Assembly (NCBI GenBank): GCA_945883845.1 | Contig: CAMCYI010000001.1 | Span: 186,001 to 250,000 of the forward strand | Length of the DNA: 64,000 bases | Direction: 5' to 3' | DNA from: Bacteriovorax stolpii | GTDB lineage: Bacteria; Bdellovibrionota; Bacteriovoracia; Bacteriovoracales; Bacteriovoracaceae | Part shown: piece after piece, positions 1 through 8,601 of the stretch | Position numbering within the stretch: the first letter of the stretch is position 1 | Layout: each line of letters begins with the position of its first letter | Program-made: the position numbers and the translations under genes | The notes under the pieces: generated by a model | Databases searched by the model: none | Told to the model about the DNA's origin: nothing | The model's input: only the letters and a program-made list of their open reading frames with translations

Positions 1-44
1 CGACACTATTCTGAAATTTTTCCAACTCAAATAAAGGCCCTGAA

Positions 45-1427
45 ATGTTAGCTCTCACTGGATTGATTTTATCTCTCTTGGCACTCATGTATTTGGCTTA
101 TCGTGGGATCAACGTTCTAGTCCTTGCCCCACTTTGTGCCCTCTTCGCCGTCATGTTTCAGTCAGAAGCATTTCTTGGTCAGGGTGCACCTCTCGCTCAC
201 TACACGCAAATTTTTATGGGCTCCCTGGGAAAATATCTCATCCAATATTTCCCTGTTTTCCTTCTCGGGGCCATCTTCGGTAAACTGATGAATGATACCA
301 ATGCAGCGAAAGTCATTGGCGAATATATTTCGGAAAAACTCGGAGCAAAACACGCGATCCTTGCAACGATTCTTGCCTGCGGGATTCTCACATACGGTGG
401 GGTCTCTCTCTTCGTAGTCGCATTTTGCGTCCTCCCTATTTCCATTTCTCTTTATGCGAAAGCTGGAATTCACCGGAAGTACATTCCGGGAGCTATCGCC
501 GTCGGGTCTTTCACTTTTACGATGACTGCACTTCCCGGAACTCCGGCGATTCAGAATGCGATCCCTATGCCATACTTCGGAACGACAACATTCGCGGCAC
601 CTGGTTTGGGAATCATCGCGGCCATTATTATGTTTGGTCTCGGTCTTCTCTGGATGAAATACAGTGCAACGAAAGTTCCTGCTGACATCAAAGACGTGGA
701 AGCAGTTCTGACCCACACTGAAGGCCCATCGTTTCTTCTCGCTATCACTCCCCTGGTGATCGTGATTGTTGCGAATTTCATCCTCTCACAATACGTGATT
801 CCAAATTGGGACGCGAGTTACCTCTCGGAAGCAAAGTTCGGCGGCATTCAATTAAAAGCTGTGAAAGGACTCTGGGCCATTATTATTTCTCTCGTCCTTG
901 CGATCATTTTCGTTCTTGCGACGATGAGAAAATATAACAGCAAGATGATCGACTCGATCAACTCCGGAACCATGGGTTCCCTTCTTCCTATTTTTAACAC
1001 CGCATCTGAAGTGGGTTATGGAGCAGTGATTGCAAGCTTCGCATCGTTTGCTGTTCTCAAAACTGCCGTGCTTGGAATTTTTCCGTCGAACCCTCTTGTT
1101 TCAGAAGCTGTTGCCATCAACGCACTCGCGGGTATTACGGGATCAGCGTCCGGCGGTATGAGCATAGGACTTGAAGTCCTTGGGGCCCGCTATCTTGAGA
1201 TGGCCCAGTCAATGAACATCTCTCCAGAACTTCTTCACCGTGTGGCCGCGCTGAGTTCCGGAGGCTTTGATACTCTCCCGCATAACGGAGCAGTGATCAC
1301 GCTCCTCGCGATCTGTGGGATGACTCATAGAGATTCATATAAGGATATCTTTATGGTCGCCGTGGCCATTCCGGTTGTCGCAACTGTTGTCGTTGTGATC
1401 CTCGGTACACTCTTCGGGAGCTTCTGA
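45..1427 (+). CDS. GntP-family organic acid permease
   Basis: This 460-residue protein is almost wholly hydrophobic, with about 12 predicted membrane segments. It carries GntP-family signatures, including GKLMNDTNAA (about residue 79) and the ILTYGGVSLFVV and FTMTALPGTPAIQN stretches (about residues 113–170). Family members are inner-membrane proton symporters for gluconate or for short hydroxy acids such as 3-hydroxybutyrate; the substrate cannot be read from the sequence. A 3-hydroxybutyrate dehydrogenase gene lies 2.5 kb downstream on the other strand, which makes a hydroxybutyrate role possible. An AAAGG stands 7 bases before the ATG. The stop TGA shares its last base with the ATG of the next gene, so the two are probably translationally coupled. 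Confidence 0.9.
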   Translation: MLALTGLILSLLALMYLAYRGINVLVLAPLCALFAVMFQSEAFLGQGAPLAHYTQIFMGSLGKYLIQYFPVFLLGAIFGKLMNDTNAAKVIGEYISEKLGAKHAILATILACGILTYGGVSLFVVAFCVLPISISLYAKAGIHRKYIPGAIAVGSFTFTMTALPGTPAIQNAIPMPYFGTTTFAAPGLGIIAAIIMFGLGLLWMKYSATKVPADIKDVEAVLTHTEGPSFLLAITPLVIVIVANFILSQYVIPNWDASYLSEAKFGGIQLKAVKGLWAIIISLVLAIIFVLATMRKYNSKMIDSINSGTMGSLLPIFNTASEVGYGAVIASFASFAVLKTAVLGIFPSNPLVSEAVAINALAGITGSASGGMSIGLEVLGARYLEMAQSMNISPELLHRVAALSSGGFDTLPHNGAVITLLAICGMTHRDSYKDIFMVAVAIPVVATVVVVILGTLFGSF

Positions 1428-1840
1428 TGTTAAAAATTATCTTTCTCTCTCTGTTCGTCAGTCTTAGTGCATTTGCCGAAGATATCCGGTGTGTTGAAAC
1501 TCCGAACGATGGAACTCACTTCGATATCTTTCTGACCAATTACAATGGAAAATTGAATTTCAAAAGATGCAATCCGGGTTATCACACAGGAATGAAATGT
1601 GTCATTTACGTCGACACAATCTGTGACGTTGTTGTTAAAACCATCGGTGAAAAACAAGAACTCACAGGTAAGTGCAGCTGGGTAGACATGGGAGATGTAA
1701 AAATCGTCTACACCTTCACACCGGTAAAGAGCAAACCTCTGCAGCACGTGATCACTCTCCAGGTCGACAAAGAGAAGCCAAAGTTCTTCGGTAAAAATTA
1801 TTTCTGCTCACCCTTTGCTCCACCTACTCCACAAAATTAA
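1427..1840 (+). CDS. small secreted protein, unknown
   Basis: This 137-residue protein starts with a typical signal peptide (MLKIIFLSLFVSLSAFAED, cleavage near residue 17). The mature part has seven cysteines, suggesting disulfide bonding in the periplasm or outside the cell. I do not recognise a family. Its ATG overlaps the stop of the permease by one base (TGATG), so it is likely co-translated with it. There is no transmembrane segment after the signal peptide. The functional link with the permease is unknown. Confidence 0.7.
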   Translation: MLKIIFLSLFVSLSAFAEDIRCVETPNDGTHFDIFLTNYNGKLNFKRCNPGYHTGMKCVIYVDTICDVVVKTIGEKQELTGKCSWVDMGDVKIVYTFTPVKSKPLQHVITLQVDKEKPKFFGKNYFCSPFAPPTPQN

Positions 1841-1966
1841 CTGCTAAATCCCTTAAAACTGGCGCATCAATCATACTTCCTTGTCCTTGACCCTCTGCCC
1901 TTAGACGCGTTTGCGACTTGGCCTTAAACTTCCCTCATTCGAATTTCCCCATCAAAGGACTGAAAA

Positions 1967-2473
1967 ATGTACTACGACATTCTCGTAAACCAGAACTCAA
2001 AAATGCTCCATAATCTTTCTCTCATCCTCGCAAAGGCAGAGACATTCGCTACTGCTAAGAAAGTTGATATGGATGTTCTTCTGAACTCTCGTCTCGCTCC
2101 AGATATGTTTCCACTTGGCCGTCAGATCCAGATCGCTTGTGATACAGCTAAGCTTGGTGCTGCACGTGTTGCTGGAAAAGAAGCTCCTAAGCACGAAGAC
2201 AATGAAAAAACTCTTCCTGAATTCAAAGCTCGCATTGAATCAGTCATCGGATACCTCAATACTTTCAAAGCTGATGATTTCAAGGGTGCTAAGGAAACGA
2301 AAGTTACTCAGCCACGTTGGGAAGGTAAATGGATGACTGGCCATGATTACTTCATTCAACACGTGACTCCTAATATCGGCTTCCACGTCACGACAGCGTA
2401 CGCGATCCTTCGCCACAATGGTGTTGAGATCGGAAAGAAAGATTATCTCGGTGATATGCCTTATCAAAAATAA
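1967..2473 (+). CDS. DUF1993 family protein
   Basis: This 168-residue soluble protein matches the DUF1993 family, which is predicted to share the DinB-like four-helix fold. Supporting features are an N-terminal helix that begins with a tyrosine-rich stretch, the LAPDMFPLGRQIQIACD segment (about residues 43–60), and a C-terminal FHVTTAYAILRHNGVEIGKKDYLG region. No enzymatic function is established for the family. It has an AAAGGA ribosome binding site and is followed at once by a strong terminator, so it is probably a single-gene unit. Confidence 0.85.
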   Translation: MYYDILVNQNSKMLHNLSLILAKAETFATAKKVDMDVLLNSRLAPDMFPLGRQIQIACDTAKLGAARVAGKEAPKHEDNEKTLPEFKARIESVIGYLNTFKADDFKGAKETKVTQPRWEGKWMTGHDYFIQHVTPNIGFHVTTAYAILRHNGVEIGKKDYLGDMPYQK

Positions 2474-2480
2474 GCGAAAT

Positions 2481-2510
2481 AAAGAAGGCCCCGAAAGGGG
2501 CCTTCTTTAT
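2481..2510 (+). terminator. Rho-independent terminator after DUF1993 gene
   Basis: A perfect 12-bp stem (2481–2492 with 2497–2508) closes on a GAAA tetraloop. The left arm is A-rich and the right arm ends in TTCTTTAT, so it could stop transcription in both directions. It lies 8 bases after the stop codon at 2473 and 20 bases from the stop of the convergent gene at 2530. Confidence 0.9.
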
Positions 2511-2529
2511 CTATATCTGAATCTGATAT

Positions 2530-2907
2530 TTATTTAAGCACACACGTCATATCGATATTTGAATTATCTGAACCAAGAATTTTGACATTGCCGCTCAGAC
2601 GGCCCGGCATTGTTTTTTTCATGGCAATTGATCCCATCATCATGTCTCCGCCTACGAGAAGCATTAAATCAATTTTTTTGGCCGAAGCAGAGCCGATAGC
2701 ATCTGCATGCATCACAACTTTATTATATTCCTTGATCACAACTGATCTTGCCGAGAACTGACGTCCATCCATGTCTGTCGTAGGGCGAACAGCAGCGATA
2801 GTCATCGTGTGGACCGGACCCATTTCTTCGTGAGAGAAACAGTCGAATGTTGAGGCCTGGATGGCAGAGCTCATAAGTAATACGGTAGCAATGAGTGTGA
2901 CTTTCAT
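2530..2907 (-). CDS. small secreted protein, paralogue A
   Basis: I place the start at 2907 because an AAGGGG ribosome binding site precedes that ATG and the protein then opens with a clean signal peptide (MKVTLIATVLLMSSAIQAS). A longer in-frame start at 2979 would add an unlikely leader. The 125-residue product has two cysteines, one just after the signal peptide (STFDC) and one near the C-terminus (MTC). It shares the pattern ASTF[DN]C, DGxxxxxRSxVIK, AIGxA and a C-terminal cysteine with the protein at 3492–3875, so the two are paralogues. The function is unknown. Confidence 0.7.
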   Translation of the reverse strand: MKVTLIATVLLMSSAIQASTFDCFSHEEMGPVHTMTIAAVRPTTDMDGRQFSARSVVIKEYNKVVMHADAIGSASAKKIDLMLLVGGDMMMGSIAMKKTMPGRLSGNVKILGSDNSNIDMTCVLK

Positions 2908-3007
2908 AGGATCCCCTTGAGTGTAGTTGCTAAAATAGTTTAATTTGACGCAACCTATCACGAAATATGAATAACCCAAGTCCCTTGGTATAAATTACAA
3001 TCTCTCA

Positions 3008-3490
3008 ATGGAATATCAGGTGAGAAAAATAGAGCCGAAAGACATCGCGGGAGTGGCCCAGCTCATTCGTACAGTGATGCCAGAATTTGGGGCGAGTGGG
3101 CCAGGCTTTGCTATCCATGATCCGGAAGTGACCGATATGTTTTCCGCCTACACCCTTTCCCGGCATATTTATTATGTCGTCGAAGCAAATGGAAAGATCC
3201 TTGGTGGCGGCGGTATTGCTCCTCTCACAGGAGAAGAAGCCGAGATCTGCGAACTCCGGAAAATGTATTTTATGCCGGAGATCCGGGGCTTAGGTCTTGG
3301 CCAGAAAATCATGGACCTCAGTCTCGAGGAAGCACGGAAGATGGGATACAGAAAATGTTATCTCGAAACTTTGAAGTCGATGGAGAAAGCGCAGATTCTT
3401 TACCGCAGAAATGGATTTGCACCCATCAACAAACCAATGGGTGCCACAGGCCACTTTTCCTGTGATGCCTGGTATCTCAAAACTCTTTAA
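3008..3490 (+). CDS. GNAT family N-acetyltransferase
   Basis: This 160-residue protein has the GNAT fold. The acetyl-CoA binding motif A is visible as RKMYFMPEIRGLGLGQKIMD (about residues 88–107), the equivalent of the family's R/Q-x-x-G-x-G/A loop, and motif B follows as the CYLETLKSMEKAQILYRRNGF stretch. The substrate is unknown. No Shine-Dalgarno sequence precedes the ATG; a TACAAT hexamer at 2996–3001 lies 6 bases before it, so the mRNA may be leaderless. The gene sits between two paralogous secreted-protein genes on the opposite strand. Confidence 0.85.
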   Translation: MEYQVRKIEPKDIAGVAQLIRTVMPEFGASGPGFAIHDPEVTDMFSAYTLSRHIYYVVEANGKILGGGGIAPLTGEEAEICELRKMYFMPEIRGLGLGQKIMDLSLEEARKMGYRKCYLETLKSMEKAQILYRRNGFAPINKPMGATGHFSCDAWYLKTL

Positions 3491-3491
3491 T

Positions 3492-3875
3492 TTATTTTTT
3501 ATAGAAACAGTTTATCGTGTCTTCACTCGTCGTATCAAGGTCGAGCATGAGAAGGCCGAGAATTCTGTTATTTCCTAAAACCAAATCAGCATCAATTAAT
3601 CCCACAGCAAGGTCTTGCTGATTTACGAGAGTTAGCTGGAGCATGCGATCCGTTGCAGGTCCTATGGCCTGTCCCCGGAGAAATAGGACATTCTCTTTTT
3701 TTATAACGAAGCTCCGAGATTCATACTTACTGCCATCGGGATCCTGAATAATTGTGGCAGAACTCAGATCGACGGTAAGAATAGTCTGACCTTCGTCCCC
3801 TCTCGTTACGCAGTTAAATGTCGAGGCCTGAGCGAACGCAGAGATCGATAAAAGAGTGCAAAAAATAAATTTCAT
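3492..3875 (-). CDS. small secreted protein, paralogue B
   Basis: The start at 3875 gives a 127-residue protein with a signal peptide (MKFIFCTLLSISAFAQAS) and is preceded by a GGGG-containing ribosome binding site inside the end of the upstream gene. An in-frame ATG at 3899 would place eight extra residues before the signal peptide. It begins one base after the stop of the dehydrogenase gene, so it is coupled to it. It resembles the protein at 2530–2907 in length, two cysteines (STFNC and INC) and a central DGxxxxxRSxVIK motif. The function is unknown. Confidence 0.7.
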   Translation of the reverse strand: MKFIFCTLLSISAFAQASTFNCVTRGDEGQTILTVDLSSATIIQDPDGSKYESRSFVIKKENVLFLRGQAIGPATDRMLQLTLVNQQDLAVGLIDADLVLGNNRILGLLMLDLDTTSEDTINCFYKK

Positions 3876-3876
3876 G

Positions 3877-4614
3877 TTATCGCCCCATTCCCCAGCCACC
3901 AGTCATGCTGAATGCTTCACCGGTGATCGTCGACGCTGAGTCGCTGATCATGAAGCTCACCATGTCGGCGATCTGTTCTGTGGTCGTGAATTTCTTAATA
4001 ACGGCCGGCTTAAGCATGATGTCTGAAATCACTTTCTCTTCAGTCATGTTGTTAAGCTCAGATTGTTTTTTGATCTGCGCGCGCATGAGTGGTGTATCCA
4101 CGAAACCAGGGCAAATAGAATTCACTGTTACACCAAACTCAGCGAGTTCAAGCGCCATCACTTTCGAGAGACCGAGAACACCGTGCTTAGCAGAAACATA
4201 AGCCGCCTTGAAGGCAGAAGCTTCTTTGCCGTGAATACTTGAAATATTCACAATTCTTCCCCACTTTTGTTTTTTCATCACAGGGATAACTGTTTTCGAA
4301 CAAAGAAATGTTCCTGTGAGCATGATTGAGAGGAGCTGGTTCCATTTTTCCAGCGGAAATTCATCAACAGGGGCCATGAACTGAAGTCCACAGTTGTTCA
4401 CGAGGATGGTTGGAGCTCCATAAGTCTCGAGAGTTTTTTGAAAAGCTTCCTGAACCTTAGTTTCCGACGTTACGTCACATTCAACGAAAGGCACGCCTTC
4501 GGTGGATGGCTTAAGATCCCATGAAACGGCTTTAATCCCCTGACTAGTCAGGTGCTTAACTACTGCCAGTCCAATCCCGCTTGATCCACCAGTAACCACT
4601 GCTACTTTTTGCAT
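3877..4614 (-). CDS. bdhA: 3-hydroxybutyrate dehydrogenase-type SDR
   Basis: This 245-residue protein is a classical short-chain dehydrogenase. It has the NAD-binding TGGSSGIG motif (residues 8–15), the NNCG motif (73–76) and the catalytic Ser126, Tyr139 and Lys143 (YVSAK). The GLQFMAPVDEFPLEKWN segment and the C-terminal TGGW are typical of D-3-hydroxybutyrate dehydrogenases, which interconvert 3-hydroxybutyrate and acetoacetate with NAD. A GGGGGG run serves as ribosome binding site. Other SDR specificities cannot be excluded from sequence alone. The gene is followed after one base by a secreted-protein gene. Confidence 0.8.
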   Translation of the reverse strand: MQKVAVVTGGSSGIGLAVVKHLTSQGIKAVSWDLKPSTEGVPFVECDVTSETKVQEAFQKTLETYGAPTILVNNCGLQFMAPVDEFPLEKWNQLLSIMLTGTFLCSKTVIPVMKKQKWGRIVNISSIHGKEASAFKAAYVSAKHGVLGLSKVMALELAEFGVTVNSICPGFVDTPLMRAQIKKQSELNNMTEEKVISDIMLKPAVIKKFTTTEQIADMVSFMISDSASTITGEAFSMTGGWGMGR

Positions 4615-4789
4615 ATTTCCCCCCGTAAACTTGAAATTTTCGAGTTTTTATCATGTTTTTTCCGTCACTTCTAGCCTTTCGGAGGTGGGGCCATTTTGGG
4701 GTCTGTAATTGTTCCTATCTTCTTGATAAATCAAAACAGATCAAAGCTTTTTGGGTATACCAGATGCAATTCTTTAAGGAGATCTCCGA

Positions 4790-5443
4790 ATGAAAACTCT
4801 ACTTTTCGCTACTCTCTTGCTCTCAACTGGTGCATTTGCTCAGTCTATGACTGTGGCGGGCCTCAAAACTCTCCTCACTTCAAAACAAGCTATACTCGAA
4901 AGAGTTAATGTCGGTATGACTAAGGCAACGACGACTAAATCTTCTATCTCTGTCGAAGGAGCTGACTGTAACTTCACTCAGACTCAGGTTCAGAGTGTTC
5001 TTAAAATTGAAGGCGAAAAAGTCATCATTCTTTCTGTAGAAAATTTTGTTCCTGAAAGTTCTGTCGCTTGTACAAATTCAGGCTACACTTCCTACTCAGA
5101 AAGTGTCCTCTTCTACGAAGATAAACCTTCTCTCACAAATGACCTCGCCGATGTCGACGTCATCACAAAAGACATCAGAAGCGTTCTCCGCGCAGGTGAC
5201 CTCGTGACAGTTGTGATGAATGATTCAACTAATAATGATCTCGTGACGATGAAGTACGATCTCAACAAATCATCTTTTAAAAATCTTCTTTTGCTCTCTG
5301 GTGCTGGTTACACAGTTACGACCTCTGACCAGATCGACATTGATGTGAATAAAGTTGATTTGAAAGACGTTCTTTTCTGCGAGAGCAGCGAATCTGATAA
5401 GAACGAATGTATGAGAGGTGATTTTTCCGACATTCTTTTCTAA
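4790..5443 (+). CDS. secreted protein, unknown
   Basis: This 217-residue protein starts with a signal peptide (MKTLLFATLLLSTGAFAQS) behind a strong AAGGAG site. The mature part is rich in Thr, Ser and Asp, with four cysteines that could form two disulfide bonds. I recognise no family. The gene stands alone, with a 175-bp upstream region and a terminator 31 bases after the stop, so it is probably transcribed by itself. Confidence 0.75.
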   Translation: MKTLLFATLLLSTGAFAQSMTVAGLKTLLTSKQAILERVNVGMTKATTTKSSISVEGADCNFTQTQVQSVLKIEGEKVIILSVENFVPESSVACTNSGYTSYSESVLFYEDKPSLTNDLADVDVITKDIRSVLRAGDLVTVVMNDSTNNDLVTMKYDLNKSSFKNLLLLSGAGYTVTTSDQIDIDVNKVDLKDVLFCESSESDKNECMRGDFSDILF

Positions 5444-5474
5444 ATAATATTTTACTTTGGCCCTTAGGGGTTTA

Positions 5475-5516
5475 GGGCCGGTTCGTGAGGAAGCTCCGAA
5501 CTGGCCCTTTTATTTT
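5475..5516 (+). terminator. Rho-independent terminator after secreted-protein gene
   Basis: An 11-bp stem (5475–5485 with 5497–5507, one G·U-type mismatch) carries an 11-base loop and is followed by TTTTATTTT. It ends the transcript of the gene at 4790–5443. Confidence 0.8.
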
Positions 5517-5517
5517 A

Positions 5518-5552
5518 CCGCCACCGGTGGCGGCGAATAGCCGAAGCTATTC
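5518..5552. repeat. two adjacent perfect inverted repeats at the guaA 3' end
   Basis: A 16-bp perfect palindrome (5518–5533) is followed one base later by a 7-bp stem with a four-base loop (5535–5541 with 5546–5552). The second hairpin includes the guaA stop codon. Neither is followed by a T-run in the guaA direction, so they do not look like a classic terminator; they may stabilise the 3' end of the guaA mRNA or bind a protein. Confidence 0.6.
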
Positions 5553-7094
5553 CCACTCAATCGTCCCGGGTGGCTTAGACGTAATATCGTAAACCACTCG
5601 CGTGATCCCTTTAACTTCATTGCAAATTCTCGATGATACTTTATTCAAAAAACTCCACGGCAACTCAGTCACAGAAGCTGTCATCCCATCCTGAGAATTT
5701 ACCATTCTCAAAGCAATGACTTCTTCAAACACTCGCCCGTCACCTTTCACTCCCACCGTCTTAACCGGAAGAAGAACGGTAAACGCCTGCCAGGTAGAAT
5801 CGTAGAGATTATTTTCTTTCAGTTCTTCAAATAGAATCTGATCCGACTCCTGAACCTTGCGAATATGATCCACTGTCAGCTCACCAAGAACCCGCACACC
5901 AATTCCGGGCCCCGGAAACGGATGACGGTAAACCCAGTCGCGTTTAAGACCGAGTTCCATCCCCATCTGTCTCACTTCATCCTTAAAGAGAAATCGCAGA
6001 GGTTCCAGAAGCTTCAGGTGCATTCTTTCAGGCAGACCACCAACATTATGATGTGACTTGATCGTGACTGATTTTCCACCCTTTTTGTGAGGGGAAATCG
6101 ATTCAATGACATCCGGATACAAAGTACCCTGAAGAAGATAATCGAATTTGATACCGTGATTTTTTTCGTATTCGTGAACTTTCGCTTCGAACACATCGAT
6201 AAAAGTCTTACCAATCGTTTTTCGTTTTTGTTCCGGATCTTTCTGACCAGCCAGAGCATTCAGAAAAAGATCTTTGGCATCGATGATCTCGATGTTGAGA
6301 TCTGTTTTATCCTGAAGGAGTTTGATGGTGTGAAGATCCTGTGGACGAAGAAGCCCGTTATCGACAAAAAAACAGTGCATGTCACTGCCGATCACTTTAT
6401 GAGTCAGAGTCGCAGCGACAAGTGAATCCACTCCGCCCGAAAAAGCACAGAGAACTTTTTTGCCCTTAACTTCTTTCACCGTTTCCAGAGAAGAATCCAG
6501 CATCGTTTTTGATGACCAGTCTGCTTTAAGTCTGGCGATGCTATTCAAAAAGTACGAGAGAATTTCTTTGCCGTGAATTGTGTGATGAACTTCCGGATGA
6601 AACTGAATGCCGAGGATTGGACGCTTCTCGTGAAGGATTCCGGCCACAAGGCCATTCTCACTCTGGATGACGAGCTTAAAGTCTTTAGGAAGAACACTCA
6701 CGTGATCGGAGTGACTCATCCACACGTCAGTCTCAGAAGGACAGCCATCGATCTTAAAACCATTTACGGTTTTAATTTTCGCCAGTCCATACTCTCCCTG
6801 AATCCCCTTCTCAACTTTACCACCGTAGAACTGTCCCAGGATCTGCATGCCGTAGCATACACCCATGATCGGAAGGTCCTCCTGGTCGAGGAAAGGCGCG
6901 TAGTCTGTCTTATCTTCGAACACACTTTGCGGGCCACCGGAAAGAACGAGAGCTTTCGGCTTCTGCGTTTTAAGTTTCTCGAGGCCATCTTCCACAGTCA
7001 TGATCTCGGAGGTGAATCCGAGTTCACGAAACTTTCTGGTGATGAGCTGAGTGTACTGAGAACCGAAATCAATAATCCAGACCGATGATTGCAT
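5547..7094 (-). CDS. guaA: GMP synthase (glutamine-hydrolysing)
   Basis: This 515-residue enzyme converts XMP, ATP and glutamine to GMP, the last step of guanine nucleotide synthesis. The N-terminal class I amidotransferase domain shows the nucleophile Cys in MGVCYGMQILG and the His-Glu pair in FHPEVHHT. The synthetase domain has the SGGVDS pyrophosphate loop. The C-terminal dimerisation domain ends in the usual KPPGTIEWE. The gene begins 2 bases after guaB on the same strand, so the two are an operon. Confidence 0.97.
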   Translation of the reverse strand: MQSSVWIIDFGSQYTQLITRKFRELGFTSEIMTVEDGLEKLKTQKPKALVLSGGPQSVFEDKTDYAPFLDQEDLPIMGVCYGMQILGQFYGGKVEKGIQGEYGLAKIKTVNGFKIDGCPSETDVWMSHSDHVSVLPKDFKLVIQSENGLVAGILHEKRPILGIQFHPEVHHTIHGKEILSYFLNSIARLKADWSSKTMLDSSLETVKEVKGKKVLCAFSGGVDSLVAATLTHKVIGSDMHCFFVDNGLLRPQDLHTIKLLQDKTDLNIEIIDAKDLFLNALAGQKDPEQKRKTIGKTFIDVFEAKVHEYEKNHGIKFDYLLQGTLYPDVIESISPHKKGGKSVTIKSHHNVGGLPERMHLKLLEPLRFLFKDEVRQMGMELGLKRDWVYRHPFPGPGIGVRVLGELTVDHIRKVQESDQILFEELKENNLYDSTWQAFTVLLPVKTVGVKGDGRVFEEVIALRMVNSQDGMTASVTELPWSFLNKVSSRICNEVKGITRVVYDITSKPPGTIEWE

Positions 7095-7096
7095 GA

Positions 7097-8560
7097 TTAA
7101 ACCTGACGATAGTTAGGAGCTTCTTTAGTGATGATGACATCGTGTGGATGAGATTCTTTGAGAGAAGCTGCGGTGATTTTGATAAATTTCGCGCGCTCTT
7201 TCAGGATGGCAATGGTTTCTGCACCCACGTATCCCATGCCTGAACGAACGCCACCGACGAGGTGGAATAAATTCGTCGCAAGAGATCCACGATAAGGAAC
7301 CTGTCCTTCAATTCCTTCTGGAACAAGTTTTGAAACTTCATCCACAGCACTCTGGCCGTAACGATCTTTCGAGCCTTTCTCCATGGCACCAAGAGATCCC
7401 ATTCCGCGGTACATTTTATAAGCGCGACCTTGATAAAGAACCATTTCGCCCGGAGCTTCGTCCGTACCTGCGAAAAGAGATCCGATCATCACAGTGGATG
7501 CACCACCGGCGAGAGCTTTAACAATGTCTCCGGAATATTTGATACCGCCATCCGCGATGAACGGAATTCCGGCTTTCTCACAAGGACCTTTGCAATCGAA
7601 GATGGCCTGCATCTGTGGAACACCGATACCGGCGATCACACGAGTGGTACAAATCGAGCCCGGGCCGATTCCGACTTTAATCCCGTCGACACCGGCGGCA
7701 ATGAGGTCTTCGCATGCTTTGGCAGTCGCGACGTTTCCTGCAATTACATCCACGTCTGCGCTCATTTTCTTCACAGTCTTCACCATGTCGATGACACCTT
7801 TCGAGTGTCCGTGAGCGGTGTCGATGACGATCGCATCCACTCCGGCCTTGATGAGAGCTTCTACACGTTTCACTTCCTTATCGGAAACTCCACAGGCTGC
7901 CGCCACTCTCAGACGACCGTATTTATCTTTGTTGGCGTTCGGATACATGACAGTTTTTTCAATGTCCTTGATCGTGATGAGGCCTTTGAGCTGGCCCTCG
8001 TTGTTCACGACCGGAAGCTTTTCCACGCGGTGATTTTTCAGGATGTCTTTTGCCTTCTCGAAAGTCGTTCCTTCCGGAGCGGTCACGAGATTTTTTGACG
8101 TCATCACGTCCTGAACTTTCTTCGACGTGTCCGTAACAAAGCGCAGGTCACGATTAGTGATCATACCGACAAGCTTGTTTTGGTTATCGACGACCGGGAA
8201 TCCCGAGATCTTGTATTTTTTCATCGCCTCAAAAAGGGCCGATATTTTCTGGTCGGGATGAACAGTGAATGGATTGAGAATCATTCCTGATTCGTACTTT
8301 TTAACTTTCTCCACTTCGAAGGCCTGTTCTTCAGGAGTCAGGTTCTTGTGAATGACACCGATTCCGCCTTCCTGGGCCATGGTGATCGCTGTCCGGGATT
8401 CCGTAACGGTATCCATAGCAGATGAAACGATCGGGATGTTCATGGTGATGTTGCGGGAGAATCTTGTTTTGAGTTCAACGTCGGTGGGCAAAACATCGGA
8501 ATAGTTGGGAACAATCAGGACATCATCATAGGTCAGTGCAGAGTCTTCAGTGTAGAACAT
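7097..8560 (-). CDS. guaB: IMP dehydrogenase
   Basis: This 487-residue enzyme oxidises IMP to XMP with NAD, the committed step to GMP. The barrel carries the catalytic cysteine in [10 protein letters not shown]; two CBS domains lie at about residues 95–200. Length and domain order are standard for bacterial IMPDH. The ribosome binding site AAAGGA, 8 bases before the ATG, is buried in the right arm of a 14-bp hairpin (8562–8594), which suggests translational control. The response regulator gene lies 41 bases upstream and may be cotranscribed. Confidence 0.97.
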   Translation of the reverse strand: MFYTEDSALTYDDVLIVPNYSDVLPTDVELKTRFSRNITMNIPIVSSAMDTVTESRTAITMAQEGGIGVIHKNLTPEEQAFEVEKVKKYESGMILNPFTVHPDQKISALFEAMKKYKISGFPVVDNQNKLVGMITNRDLRFVTDTSKKVQDVMTSKNLVTAPEGTTFEKAKDILKNHRVEKLPVVNNEGQLKGLITIKDIEKTVMYPNANKDKYGRLRVAAACGVSDKEVKRVEALIKAGVDAIVIDTAHGHSKGVIDMVKTVKKMSADVDVIAGNVATAKACEDLIAAGVDGIKVGIGPGSICTTRVIAGIGVPQMQAIFDCKGPCEKAGIPFIADGGIKYSGDIVKALAGGASTVMIGSLFAGTDEAPGEMVLYQGRAYKMYRGMGSLGAMEKGSKDRYGQSAVDEVSKLVPEGIEGQVPYRGSLATNLFHLVGGVRSGMGYVGAETIAILKERAKFIKITAASLKESHPHDVIITKEAPNYRQV

Positions 8561-8561
8561 T

Positions 8562-8594
8562 AGAGCTATCCTTTGATGACCAAAGGATAGCTCT
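8562..8594 (-). promoter_or_regulatory. hairpin sequestering the guaB ribosome binding site
   Basis: A perfect 14-bp stem (8562–8575 with 8581–8594) with a 5-base loop lies directly before the guaB ATG. On the minus strand its 3' arm contains AAAGGA, the only good Shine-Dalgarno sequence for guaB, so the closed form should block ribosome loading. No T-run follows on the minus strand, so it is not a terminator for the upstream gene. A trigger such as a protein, translation of upstream RNA or temperature is unknown. Confidence 0.65.
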
Positions 8595-8601
8595 TTTAAA
8601 A

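Noticed and set aside
162..716. Open frame of 184 codons on the minus strand inside the permease gene
   Set aside because: Highly charged antisense frame of a transporter; no independent support.
7430..8098. Open frame of 222 codons on the plus strand inside guaB
   Set aside because: It is the antisense of a clear IMP dehydrogenase, has no ribosome site and its translation is rich in His, Cys and Arg as expected of a shadow.
8562..8600. Plus-strand terminator at the guaB hairpin
   Set aside because: A T-run does follow on the plus strand, but no plus-strand gene ends here; the placement over the guaB ribosome site explains the hairpin better.
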